41,067 bases of DNA from a bacterium (GTDB lineage Bacteria > Myxococcota_A > UBA9042): assembly GCA_030425545.1 (NCBI GenBank), contig JAUIAC010000019.1, forward strand, positions 1 to 41,067, written 5' to 3'. The notes under the pieces are model-generated. The model did not search any database. It was given only the letters and a program-made list of their open reading frames with translations, and had not been told where the DNA came from. Within the stretch, counting starts at the first letter, position 1; each line of letters opens with the position of its first letter. A program made the position numbers and the translations under genes. Below, one piece after another: positions 23,728 to 30,812 of this stretch.

Positions 23728-24855
23728 ATGACTGACACCGCAGCCCCCGGGCGAACGACCTTCGACACCGCGCAGCGGCGGCACGCCCCAGCGGGCGCGC
23801 GCGCCTTGCGCACCGTGGGCTGCGTCCTGGCGGCCGTGCTCCTCGCGTCGCCAGCGGCCGTCACCGCCGCGCCGCCGAAGACGCCGGCGGCCCAGCCCGC
23901 GGCGGGCGCTGCGGCCCCGAAACCTGCGCCACGTCGCGCCACCGGCAAGCGTTACGTGTGCCCGCTCTGTGCGGCTCAGGCCCGCGCCATCGGTCACGAC
24001 GGCAGGGCGTCGCCGCGGCGCTACTCGGATCTCGAGGTGCCGACGCGCGCCTACACCAACCTGGTGGTCGCCTGTCCAAAGTGTGGCTACGCAGCCTGGA
24101 GCCACGACTTCACGTCGCCGCCCCCGGGCTCGGCGGTGCACTACACCCGCCGCTACCTGAAGCGCACAGCCCGGCGCGCCGCGACCGACCCGGTGCTGGC
24201 CTATCAGCACCACATGAACCTGCTGCACACCCGCCGGAGCCCGCTCACCGAGCAGGTGGGCGCCGCGCTCTTCTACACCTACGTGCTCAAGCGTCGGCGC
24301 CCCTACGGCGGCATGGACCCGAAGCTCGAGACGCGCATCCTCAAGGCCCGCAAACGCGCCTTGAAGCTCCTCCGGCTGGCCGCGGAGAAGAGCCCGCCCT
24401 CCGATCCCCGGACTCGGCTCGAGTGGCAGTACCTCGAAGGCGAGCTGGCGCGGCTGACGATCGACACCAAGAGCGCCGCACAGGTCCTCAAGAAGGTGTG
24501 CTGGGCGCGCAAGCAGGCCGGCTACACCGTCGGACGGCTGGCCTGCGAGATGCTCGAGCGCGCCAAGCGCGGAGAGACGTGGGAGGACTACCGCGACGGC
24601 GTCACCGACGCCCGCGAGATCCCCGCCGCCGCCAAGAAGGCGAAACAGACGGCGGTCGACGCCAAGAAGGCCGAGGCGGAGCGGAAGCAGGCCGAGGTGG
24701 CGCGCAAGAAGGCCGAGGCCGCGGCCAAGGCCAAGGCAGCCGAGGCCGAGGCGAAGCGGCGCGCCGCCGAGCCCAAGGGCAAGCCGGCGCCGGGCGTGGC
24801 GCCACCGACCACCAAGGACCCCTACGCGCCAGCACCGCCGCCTGTGGCCAACTAG
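23728..24855 (+). CDS. Exported DUF2225-like protein with two CxxC pairs and a charged helical tail
   Basis: This 375-residue protein starts at MTDTAAPGRTTF, with GGAG 7 nt upstream. A signal peptide (ALRTVGCVLAAVLLASPAAVTA, to about residue 48) is followed by an Ala/Pro linker. Two Cys pairs, YVCPLC (C78, C81) and VACPKCGYAAW (C116, C119), match the zinc-ribbon-like start of DUF2225 (PF09986) proteins. A helical, TPR-like region follows (LAYQHHMNLLHTRR, ALKLLRLAAEKSPPSD, RLEWQYLEGELARL). The last ~80 residues are an Ala/Lys/Glu-rich helix resembling TolA or coiled-coil linkers, ending in a Pro-rich tail. DUF2225 proteins have no established function to my knowledge. The export signal is the unusual part. 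The next gene is 297 nt downstream. Confidence 0.82.
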   Translation: MTDTAAPGRTTFDTAQRRHAPAGARALRTVGCVLAAVLLASPAAVTAAPPKTPAAQPAAGAAAPKPAPRRATGKRYVCPLCAAQARAIGHDGRASPRRYSDLEVPTRAYTNLVVACPKCGYAAWSHDFTSPPPGSAVHYTRRYLKRTARRAATDPVLAYQHHMNLLHTRRSPLTEQVGAALFYTYVLKRRRPYGGMDPKLETRILKARKRALKLLRLAAEKSPPSDPRTRLEWQYLEGELARLTIDTKSAAQVLKKVCWARKQAGYTVGRLACEMLERAKRGETWEDYRDGVTDAREIPAAAKKAKQTAVDAKKAEAERKQAEVARKKAEAAAKAKAAEAEAKRRAAEPKGKPAPGVAPPTTKDPYAPAPPPVAN

Positions 24856-25152
24856 CGGACGGCGGCGCGGTGGACTGGCCCCCGACATCGCGATGGACCG
24901 CCTCGCGGGGGCGACGAGCGCCGCGCGCCCGATCGCGTCGGAGGCCGCAGCGCGCCACGCCCTGGCACGTCCCGCAGCGCTGCGCGGGCCCTGACGTCCG
25001 CAGACAAGCGGCGAGAGCCCCTGCCAGTGCGCGCAGTTGCGAGCGATGCCACACGTCGCGGATGAGCGCGTGACCCAAGGGAGCGGCCCCGGCGCGCCCG
25101 ATCCGCGCTGCCCCACTTGCCAAGTGGCGAGCCTTGGCACAATCTTCGGCGC
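24856..25152. other. Intergenic region before the outer-membrane protein pair
   Basis: This 297-nt stretch lies between the DUF2225-like gene and the first barrel gene, with both neighbours on the plus strand. No coding region is supported. Its last 40 nt hold the candidate promoter and inverted repeat described at 25117-25145. Confidence 0.4.
25117..25145 (+). promoter_or_regulatory. Candidate near-leaderless promoter with embedded inverted repeat
   Basis: TTGCCA (25117-25122) and CAATCT (25140-25145) are spaced by 17 nt. A perfect inverted repeat, TGCCAAG (25118-25124) and CTTGGCA (25133-25139) with an 8-nt centre, fills the spacer, the place expected for a repressor operator. Transcription would start near 25152, right at the ATG of the barrel gene, which has no clear ribosome site. 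Confidence 0.45.
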
Positions 25153-25944
25153 ATGTTCATGGCCCCACTTCGCTCCCGGATCGCGCTCTGTCTCGCTGCT
25201 GCCAGCGTGCTCGTGCTCTGTGCTGCGCCGCAGCGCGCGCTGGCCGCCGACGGCGAGGGGACGGTCAAGCAGGCTGACGAGGCCCGCATGTCGCCGCGCG
25301 AGCGTCGACTGCGGCGGCGGCGGAAGCTGACCGCAGAGCTGGCGCGCAAGGGCGCGGCCGAGCTGCAGCGCTCCGTGCGCGTCTTTCAGCAGAAGTACCT
25401 GTTGAAGTCCAAGCGCGTCGAGCTCCTCGGCGGCGGCTCGGTGGCCATCGGCGATCCGCTGATTCGCACCTACAACATCGACGCGTCCCTGCTCTTCCAC
25501 ATCTCTCAGAGCCTCGCCATCGGCGCCACGGGCTTCTACGCCACGGCGTCGGAGAACGACGCGTTCCAGAACATCCAGAGCGACTTCGGGCTCTTTCCAG
25601 AGCGCTCGCTGCTGCAGGCCGGCGGCTTCGGTGAGGTCCAGTACAGCCCGATCTTCGGAAAGTTCTCCAGCTTTCGCATGGCCGTCGTGCAGATGGACAT
25701 CTACTTCATCGGCGCCATCGGCGCGTTGCGGACCAGCGTCAGCGCGGACCCGAAGCTCGCCTGGCAGGTGGGCGCGGGGCTGCGTATCCACACGCTCCGC
25801 GCGCTCACGGTCTCGTTCGAGATTCGCGACCTGATGATGCAGGAGACATTCCAGGGTGGTGAGCGTCTGATGCAGCACTGGTTCGGTGGTATCAAGCTCG
25901 GCCTCTGGATTCCGCCCACCTTCGACTACAAGCACCAGCGATGA
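25153..25944 (+). CDS. Outer-membrane beta-barrel domain protein (first of pair)
   Basis: This is 263 residues long from the ATG of MFMAPLRSR; a second ATG two codons later is possible. No strong ribosome site is present, which fits a near-leaderless mRNA. A signal peptide (IALCLAAASVLVLCAAPQRALA) ends near residue 31. A basic helical segment (SPRERRLRRRRKLTAELARKG) comes next, and then alternating beta strands typical of a small porin-like barrel: VELLGGGSVAIGDPLIRTYN, LFHISQSLAIGATGFYAT, AAQ-free YSPIFGKF, WQVGAGLRIHTL and FGGIKLGLWIPPTF. This layout resembles the myxobacterial outer-membrane barrel family. The stop overlaps the next gene's start in ATGA, so translation is probably coupled. 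Cargo or function is unknown. Confidence 0.85.
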   Translation: MFMAPLRSRIALCLAAASVLVLCAAPQRALAADGEGTVKQADEARMSPRERRLRRRRKLTAELARKGAAELQRSVRVFQQKYLLKSKRVELLGGGSVAIGDPLIRTYNIDASLLFHISQSLAIGATGFYATASENDAFQNIQSDFGLFPERSLLQAGGFGEVQYSPIFGKFSSFRMAVVQMDIYFIGAIGALRTSVSADPKLAWQVGAGLRIHTLRALTVSFEIRDLMMQETFQGGERLMQHWFGGIKLGLWIPPTFDYKHQR

Positions 25945-26690
25945 CGTCACGTATGCCAGCTTTGCCTCGTCGCCTTGGCGGCTTCACGGTGCTCCGAGCG
26001 CTGCTGGCGGTCGCGGTGTGCGTGAGCAGCTGGGTCGCGGCTCCCGCCCACGCCGACGACGATGTGCTGGCCGGCAGCCCGGTGGTGCGGCGCAACCTGA
26101 TGTACCGCGCCGCTCGCCACGAGCTGGCCGGCGTGCTCGGCATGACCGTCGGCGACCCTTACGTCCGCAACGTCCTGCCTGGGGCGCGCTACGACTACCA
26201 CCTCTTCGACTGGCTGTCGGTGGGCGGCCGGCTGCTCGTCGGCATCCCGGTGACGACGGCGACCTACGACGAGGTCGACGCGAAGGTCACCGCCAACAAC
26301 GACACCTTCGCCATGGAGGCGAGCAGCCTGCGCTTGCTCGGCATGGGGCACGTCTCCGTCTCGCCCCTGGTAGGCAAGATGCTGGCCTGGTCCAAGGTGC
26401 CGATTCAGTTCGACGTACACGTGGATCTCATGGCGGGCTTCGCCAGTGTCGGGAGCACCGGGGACGCGCTGACCACGGGAGCAGGGCTCTCCCTGGGTGC
26501 CGCCGGTGGGCTGCGGGTCTTCATCTCTCGCGTGGTGGCGGTGACGGTGGACCTGCAGGCGGTGTCGACCAACCGCGCGCTCTCCGTGAACCGGGACAGC
26601 AAAGAGACGGGCAAGAAGACGCGCTTCAACACCATCACCAGTGTGGGCGTGTCCTTCTTCATGCCGCCCAAGCTCAAGCGCGACGAGTAG
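25941..26690 (+). CDS. Outer-membrane beta-barrel domain protein (second of pair)
   Basis: This 249-residue protein starts in the ATGA overlap with the preceding gene. A signal peptide (VLRALLAVAVCVSSWVAAPAHA) ends near residue 38. Alternating beta-strand segments follow, close in layout to the partner: LAGVLGMTVGDPYVRNVLPG, WLSVGGRLLVGIPVTT, MGHVSVSPLVGKML, GLSLGAAGGLRVFISRVVAVTVDL and ITSVGVSFFMPP. The strand order suggests that the two arose by duplication or work as a pair in the outer membrane. No enzymatic motif is visible. A strong terminator stands 50 nt downstream, so the operon is just these two genes. Confidence 0.85.
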   Translation: MTSRMPALPRRLGGFTVLRALLAVAVCVSSWVAAPAHADDDVLAGSPVVRRNLMYRAARHELAGVLGMTVGDPYVRNVLPGARYDYHLFDWLSVGGRLLVGIPVTTATYDEVDAKVTANNDTFAMEASSLRLLGMGHVSVSPLVGKMLAWSKVPIQFDVHVDLMAGFASVGSTGDALTTGAGLSLGAAGGLRVFISRVVAVTVDLQAVSTNRALSVNRDSKETGKKTRFNTITSVGVSFFMPPKLKRDE

Positions 26691-26740
26691 CGCTCGGCGG
26701 CGCCCTGCGGCCAGCCCGATTCGGCGACAGTCAGACCAAC

Positions 26741-26783
26741 CGAGCGCGGGGCGCCTTCGACGAAGGCGCCCCGCGCTCGTTTC
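26741..26783 (+). terminator. Strong hairpin terminator after the barrel gene pair
   Basis: A perfect 19-bp inverted repeat (26741-26759 with 26761-26779, one base between) folds into a long GC-rich hairpin with a TTCGACGAA apex, followed by TTTC. Because it is symmetrical, it may also act on transcripts from the opposite strand, where the CYTH gene ends 65 nt away. Confidence 0.8.
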
Positions 26784-26847
26784 GGTGTGAGCGCTCTGTC
26801 CGCTCAAGTCGTCAGCGCGGAGCCGGAGCGCGCGCGCGGGGCCTGAC

Positions 26848-27531
26848 CTAGATCAGCTCATCCGGGTCGCCCTGCTCTTCGGCCAGCGCGGAGAGGAACT
26901 GCTCGTACTTGGAGCCGCTCGCCGGGCGCCACGACACGTCCAGCCGGTCGAGCAGCCCTTGAATCGCGCTCTGCAGCGCCGCCGCGTCGTCGTGCTCGAC
27001 CTCCAGCTCAAAGCGCTCCTGGCGCGCGGGGAACAGGGTGTGGTCGAGCTCCAGGCAGAGCGTGCCTTCGCCGCTCAGGCCCAGCGCAGCATAGGGTACG
27101 TAGCACTTGCGACGGGTGTTCTTCATCGCGCCGATCACGTGGACGACGCGGTCCCCGAGGTCGTCCACATCGGCCAGCGGCCCGCTGGCGAGGCCCCCGA
27201 TGACCGGCTCCGGCAGGGCCCGCAGGGCGCAGCTCGAGCGACCTGTGCGCCACGCCTCGGCGTCGGGCACGGCAGCCTCCCACTCCGACACGCGCATCAC
27301 GCCGTCGACCAGCTGCGCGCCCGACTTGGCCGTGCACTTCACCTTGTCGCCGGCGACGCGCACGCGCAGCATCAGCCGACGTCCAGCGAAGAGCCGGTCC
27401 GTGGTGTCGAGGTAGCGGTTGTCCTGCTCCACCACCTTGACCTCGCCCGCCGCCTCCAACCATTGGCGCAGCGCAGCGTAGTCGTGCTCGGTGTCCAAGA
27501 GCAGCTTCAGCTCGATCTCAGTGTGGGCCAT
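26848..27531 (-). CDS. CYTH domain protein (inorganic triphosphatase-like)
   Basis: This 227-residue protein starts at MAHTEIELKLLLD, with GGAG about 8 nt upstream. The N-terminal EIELK (E5, E7, K9) is the ExExK signature of the CYTH/triphosphate tunnel family. It is followed by QDNRYLDTTDRLF, LMLRVRVAGDKVKCTAKSG and acidic or basic strand motifs (LCLELDHTLF, FELEVEHDDAAAL) that supply tunnel residues. Family members hydrolyse inorganic triphosphate or thiamine triphosphate or make cAMP; no accessory CHAD domain is fused here. It lies 211 nt downstream of mgtE on the same strand, after a hairpin-rich spacer, so it may be transcribed separately. The exact substrate is open. Confidence 0.9.
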   Translation of the reverse strand: MAHTEIELKLLLDTEHDYAALRQWLEAAGEVKVVEQDNRYLDTTDRLFAGRRLMLRVRVAGDKVKCTAKSGAQLVDGVMRVSEWEAAVPDAEAWRTGRSSCALRALPEPVIGGLASGPLADVDDLGDRVVHVIGAMKNTRRKCYVPYAALGLSGEGTLCLELDHTLFPARQERFELEVEHDDAAALQSAIQGLLDRLDVSWRPASGSKYEQFLSALAEEQGDPDELI

Positions 27532-27560
27532 GGGGGCAACTCCGGGGGTTGGGGTACGCC

Positions 27561-27580
27561 GCGCAGGCCGCCGCCTGCGC
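27561..27580. repeat. GC-rich inverted repeat in the mgtE-CYTH spacer
   Basis: GCGCAGGC (27561-27568) and GCCTGCGC (27573-27580) form a perfect 8-bp stem with a 4-nt loop. It lies 30 nt upstream of the CYTH start and is one of five successive hairpins in this spacer. Confidence 0.7.
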
Positions 27581-27588
27581 CTGGGCAG

Positions 27589-27642
27589 CTAGCAGACTGC
27601 GCCTTCTCTCCGTTTTTGCGGCCACGCCGGTCAGTCTGCTGG
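27589..27642. repeat. Diverged copy of the CTAGCAG palindromic repeat
   Basis: CTAGCAGACTG (27589-27599) pairs with CAGTCTGCTGG (27632-27642) through an 11-bp stem with one G-T pair. These arms match the outer arms of the 43-bp repeats at 27704 and 29159, but the centre is unrelated and longer, so this looks like a degraded or expanded copy. Confidence 0.6.
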
Positions 27643-27650
27643 GAAGGGGG

Positions 27651-27690
27651 AGCCACGGCTTGCCGTGGCTGGGGGCGCTCGTAGCCCCCC
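27651..27690. repeat. Two adjacent short hairpins
   Basis: AGCCACGG (27651-27658) and CCGTGGCT (27663-27670) form an 8-bp stem with a CTTG loop. Directly next to it, GGGGGC (27671-27676) pairs with GCCCCC (27684-27689). They continue the hairpin array between mgtE and the CYTH gene. Confidence 0.6.
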
Positions 27691-27703
27691 CAAGACAGAA
27701 AAG

Positions 27704-27746
27704 CTAGCAGATTGCGGCGACGATCCATTTCGCCGCAGTCTGCTAG
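27704..27746. repeat. 43-bp palindromic repeat, copy at the 3' end of mgtE
   Basis: The left arm CTAGCAGATTGCGGCGA (27704-27720) and right arm TCGCCGCAGTCTGCTAG (27730-27746) pair with one mismatch around a 9-nt loop, CGATCCATT. The mgtE stop codon TAG (27743-27745, minus strand) is inside the outer arm. On the minus strand the hairpin is followed by CTTTTCT, so it could also terminate mgtE transcription. It is almost identical to the copy at 29159-29201. Confidence 0.85.
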
Positions 27747-29086
27747 AGGAGGATGGCGCGGGCCATGCTCAGGTACGTGACGATGCCGAGCAGGTCGACC
27801 AAGGTCGCGATGAAGGGGGTCGACGACACGGCAGGATCGAGGCCGAGCCGCTCGAGCAGGATCGGGAGCATCGAGCCCAAGACCGTGCCGAGCGTGACCA
27901 CGGTCACCAGCGTCGCGCCGAGCGTGAGGGCGACCAGGCCGCCGCCCGTTCCGGTCAGCGCCCGCAGCGCGCCGATGCCCGCGAGCATGCCGCCAAGCAC
28001 CAGCCCCATGGCCAGCTCGCGGGCGAGGACGCGGCCAGCCTGGCTCAGGTTGACCTCACCCACGGCCAAGGCGCGGATGATGATCGTGGCTGACTGCGAG
28101 CCCGAGTTGCCACCAGACGAGATGATCAGGGGCAAGAAGAGGACGAGCACGGCGGCCTCGGCGATCACGTCGTCGTAGTAGCGCATGGCGTTGGCGGTGA
28201 ACTGACCCCCGACGAAGAGGGCGACCAGCCACGGCGCGCGCTTCTTGACGAAGGTCCAGAAGCCGGTGCCAAAGTAGGAGTCCTCCAGCGGCTGAATCGC
28301 CGCCATGCGGTGCATGTCCTCGGTCGCCTCTTCTTCGATGACGTCGACCAGGTCGTCGATGGTCACCAGGCCGCGCAGGCGGTGGGCGTCGTCGACCACC
28401 GGCAAGGCGATGAGGTCGTAGTGCTTGATCAGGTCGGCGGCGTCTTCCTGGTCGGCCTCCGGGCCGATGCTCTTGACGTCCTCCGCCATGATTGAGGCCA
28501 CCGCCTCGCCCGGGTCGCACAGGATCAGGTCCCGCAGCGACACCACGCCGACCAGCTTGTCGCTGCCCGCCACGACAAAGACGTAGTAGACCGTCTCGGC
28601 CTCCTGACCGACCGTGCGAACGCGGTCGATGACCTCGGCGACGCTCATCTCCACCGGGACCGTGAGCGCCTCGGTCGACATCACCGACCCAACGGTGCCC
28701 TCCTCCCAGCGGACGAGGGCGCGGACGTCGGCCTCAGCCGCGTCGTCCATGGCGCTGAGGAGCGCCTCGGCGAAGTCGTGCTCGAGCTCGGCGACAAAGT
28801 CAGCGCGATCGTCCGACGCCATCTCGTCGATGATGGGAAAGGCGCGCTGCACACCGAGGCGCTGGACCAGGTCCACCTGCCGATGGGGCTCGATGCACTC
28901 GAGGACGTCGGCGGCCTGCGCCGGTACCAGCGCGGCCAGCAGCTCGGGCGCCAGATCTGGCGGCGCGCTCTCGACGATGTCTGCGACGTCCTCGTCGTGC
29001 AGGTCCTCGAAGAGCTCGCGGATCGCCTCGGGATCGGCCGCAAAGGCCTGCTCGATGTCGGGCAACATGAGGTGAGACAGCCGCAT
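27743..29086 (-). CDS. mgtE: Magnesium transporter MgtE
   Basis: This 447-residue inner-membrane channel imports Mg2+ and is gated by its own cytoplasmic magnesium-sensing domains. It starts at MRLSHLMLPDIEQAF; the upstream sequence carries GAGGA and the frame extends further without a site. An N-domain of helical repeats (EDLHDEDVADIVESAPPDLAPELLAAL) runs to ~125. Paired CBS domains follow (VGSVMSTEALTVPVEMSVAEVI, VVSLRDLI, DLIALPVVDDAHRLRGLVTIDDLVDVIEEEA), then the plug helix and five membrane helices. The pore signature is SSGGNSGSQSATIIIRAL, and the Asp that lines the selectivity site is in LGLDPAVSSTPFIATLVDLLG. The stop codon lies in a mobile-looking repeat. It is 111 nt downstream of the exonuclease gene, with another copy of that repeat between. 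Confidence 0.95.
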   Translation of the reverse strand: MRLSHLMLPDIEQAFAADPEAIRELFEDLHDEDVADIVESAPPDLAPELLAALVPAQAADVLECIEPHRQVDLVQRLGVQRAFPIIDEMASDDRADFVAELEHDFAEALLSAMDDAAEADVRALVRWEEGTVGSVMSTEALTVPVEMSVAEVIDRVRTVGQEAETVYYVFVVAGSDKLVGVVSLRDLILCDPGEAVASIMAEDVKSIGPEADQEDAADLIKHYDLIALPVVDDAHRLRGLVTIDDLVDVIEEEATEDMHRMAAIQPLEDSYFGTGFWTFVKKRAPWLVALFVGGQFTANAMRYYDDVIAEAAVLVLFLPLIISSGGNSGSQSATIIIRALAVGEVNLSQAGRVLARELAMGLVLGGMLAGIGALRALTGTGGGLVALTLGATLVTVVTLGTVLGSMLPILLERLGLDPAVSSTPFIATLVDLLGIVTYLSMARAILL

Positions 29087-29158
29087 GGAGGTCCTCGGGA
29101 GGCGGCGCTGTTCGCCAAGGCCGCGCGCGCCGCGTCGGGCCGGGTCACGGTGCACAGG

Positions 29159-29201
29159 CTAGCAGAATGCGGCGACAATCCATTTCGCCGCAGTCTGCTA
29201 G
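29159..29201. repeat. 43-bp palindromic repeat, copy at the 3' end of the exonuclease gene
   Basis: The left arm CTAGCAGAATGCGGCGA (29159-29175) and right arm TCGCCGCAGTCTGCTAG (29185-29201) pair with one mismatch around the 9-nt loop CAATCCATT. The TAG stop codon of the exonuclease gene (29198-29200, minus strand) lies in the outer arm, at the same offset as the mgtE stop in the other copy. The two copies differ at two positions. Confidence 0.85.
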
Positions 29202-29935
29202 AGCCGGCCGGTCCCGCGTAGAAACATGAATCGCACCGGGTCGAGCTCGTCGCCGTGTGGGTACCCGGGACCAAGCGCGTCGGTCGGGCCGGTGGTGGCG
29301 GCCACGGTGGCTTGATTGCCACGTCTTCGGTTGCGCCACGACGCCCGTTGCGCCGCCTGTGCGGCCTCCCACTGCTCCTGCTGATCGAGCAGCTCTTCGA
29401 GCCCGTCGGGGAGCTGATCCGAGAGGGCGATGAGCACGTGCCCAGCGCACTCCGCGTCCGCCGTGGCCCGGTGCGCCTCTTCCAAGGGGATGCCGAGCCG
29501 CTTGGCCACGGTCCCGAGCTTCATGTTGCCCTGCCCCTTCTGGAGCTCCTTGGCGAACACAAGCGGATCCAGCCAGGTGGCGCCGTCGGGCAGGCTCAGG
29601 TCACAACGCGCCAGCTCATGGATGATGAAGCCCCGGTCGAAGGCCGCGTTGTACGCGACCAGCAGCCGCCCCTCGAGCAGCGCGACGAACTCCTGGGCGA
29701 CCGCCGAGAACACGGGCTTCCCCGCGAGGTCGGCCTCAGTGATGCCCGTCACCCGGGTCGCGTCTTTGGGCAGCGGGCGCTCCGGGTCGATCAGCGCGCC
29801 CCAGCGCTGGCTGACCTCGCCCTCGTCGAAGAGCACCACGCCCAGCTCGATGACGCGATCGCCCTGCTCTGGCTCGAGGCCGGTGGTCTCCGTGTCGAGC
29901 ACGGCGAGCGGCATGCGTGCCCACGAGGCGGCCAT
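29198..29935 (-). CDS. DEDDh 3'-5' exonuclease, DnaQ/epsilon-like
   Basis: This 245-residue protein has an exonuclease domain at about residues 10-175: LAVLDTETTGL (first Asp/Glu pair, 14-16), TRVTGITEADLAG, LLVAYNAAFDRGFI and HRATADAECAGHV, which together provide the DEDDh catalytic set. Such enzymes proofread for DNA polymerase III or act in repair and RNA trimming; no polymerase partner is nearby. The C-terminal ~70 residues are Gln/Ala/Arg-rich and not conserved in type, and their last codons lie within the 43-bp repeat, so the tail may have been replaced when that repeat arrived. The start is 2 nt after the psd stop, with its GGGAG site inside psd, which indicates coupling. Confidence 0.9.
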   Translation of the reverse strand: MAASWARMPLAVLDTETTGLEPEQGDRVIELGVVLFDEGEVSQRWGALIDPERPLPKDATRVTGITEADLAGKPVFSAVAQEFVALLEGRLLVAYNAAFDRGFIIHELARCDLSLPDGATWLDPLVFAKELQKGQGNMKLGTVAKRLGIPLEEAHRATADAECAGHVLIALSDQLPDGLEELLDQQEQWEAAQAAQRASWRNRRRGNQATVAATTGPTDALGPGYPHGDELDPVRFMFLRGTGRL

Positions 29936-29937
29936 GG

Positions 29938-30783
29938 CTAGCCGTCTCCCAGCACGCGCAACGCCGGCTGCCCCATGCGGATCGGCGAACCCAGCGGCAG
30001 CGCCGGCTCCAGGTCGGGGCGCTCGAACACCAGCACCACCGTCGAGCCCATCTCGAACACGCCGAACTCGTCGCCACGCTCAAAGGGCACCGGCGCGCTC
30101 GGCGTCACCCGCCCGCTCGCCGGCTGGCCGTTGTTCGACTTGATGTCGGCGAAGGCCACGCTCATGTGTCCGACGAAGGTCGCGCCGACCATGATCAACG
30201 CCGCCTTGCCGAACTCGGTGTCGAAGTGACCGATGATCCGCTCGTTGCGCGCGAAGAGGCCCGGCACGTGCTTGATGCCCATGCTGTTGACCGGGTAGAG
30301 CGCGCCAGGGAGGTAGCGCCAGGCCGTCAGCGACCCCTGCCACGCGCAGTGCACTCGGTGGTAGTTGTAGGGCGCCAGGTACACCACGGCGTAGCTGCCG
30401 TGCCGGTAGGCGTCGGCGTCAGAGCTGTCGCCGAGGAGCGCGTCGAGGCTGTACTCCACACCCTTGGCCTGCACCAGGGTGCCCTCTCCCAGGGGACCGA
30501 AGGCCGAGAGGGTGCCGTCGGCAGGCGACGGGACCCGGGTCGCGTCCGTCTCCACTGCCCGCATGCCCGGCTTGAGCTTGCGGGTGAAGAAGGCCTGAAA
30601 GGTGTCGAAGTCCGACACCGGCTGCGCCGCTTCGTGCAGGTCCACGCCGTAGACTCGGCTGAAGGCACGGATGGCGCCGTGCACCACCGGCGCGGGTGGC
30701 CGCGACGTGACGATGCGGTGCATCACGCGGGACACACGGGGGTCAGCGATGGCGCGTAGCCAGGTGGGCGGGGTGTGGGGCAT
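29938..30783 (-). CDS. psd: Phosphatidylserine decarboxylase proenzyme
   Basis: This 281-residue inner-membrane-associated enzyme makes phosphatidylethanolamine from phosphatidylserine. It is synthesised as a proenzyme that cleaves itself at a Gly-Ser bond to form the pyruvoyl group. Here the site is FEMGSTVV, with Ser near residue 247, which leaves an alpha chain of about 35 residues. Other signatures are FFTRKLKPGMRAV, PSPADGTLSAFG, YLAPYNYHRVHCAW, YPVNSMGIKHVPGLFARNER and GATFVGHMSV. The protein has the length of the E. coli-type family. It lies 29 nt after the PfkB gene and 2 nt before the exonuclease gene in the same minus-strand run. pssA is not in the window. Confidence 0.95.
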   Translation of the reverse strand: MPHTPPTWLRAIADPRVSRVMHRIVTSRPPAPVVHGAIRAFSRVYGVDLHEAAQPVSDFDTFQAFFTRKLKPGMRAVETDATRVPSPADGTLSAFGPLGEGTLVQAKGVEYSLDALLGDSSDADAYRHGSYAVVYLAPYNYHRVHCAWQGSLTAWRYLPGALYPVNSMGIKHVPGLFARNERIIGHFDTEFGKAALIMVGATFVGHMSVAFADIKSNNGQPASGRVTPSAPVPFERGDEFGVFEMGSTVVLVFERPDLEPALPLGSPIRMGQPALRVLGDG

Positions 30784-30812
30784 GCGGGGCCTCCAGGGAC
30801 GCGGGGCGTCGC

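Noticed and set aside
22729-25950. A 1073-codon open frame on the minus strand
   Set aside because: It crosses the helical membrane protein gene out of frame and lies antisense to the DUF2225-like and barrel genes, all of which have better starts, signal peptides and motifs.
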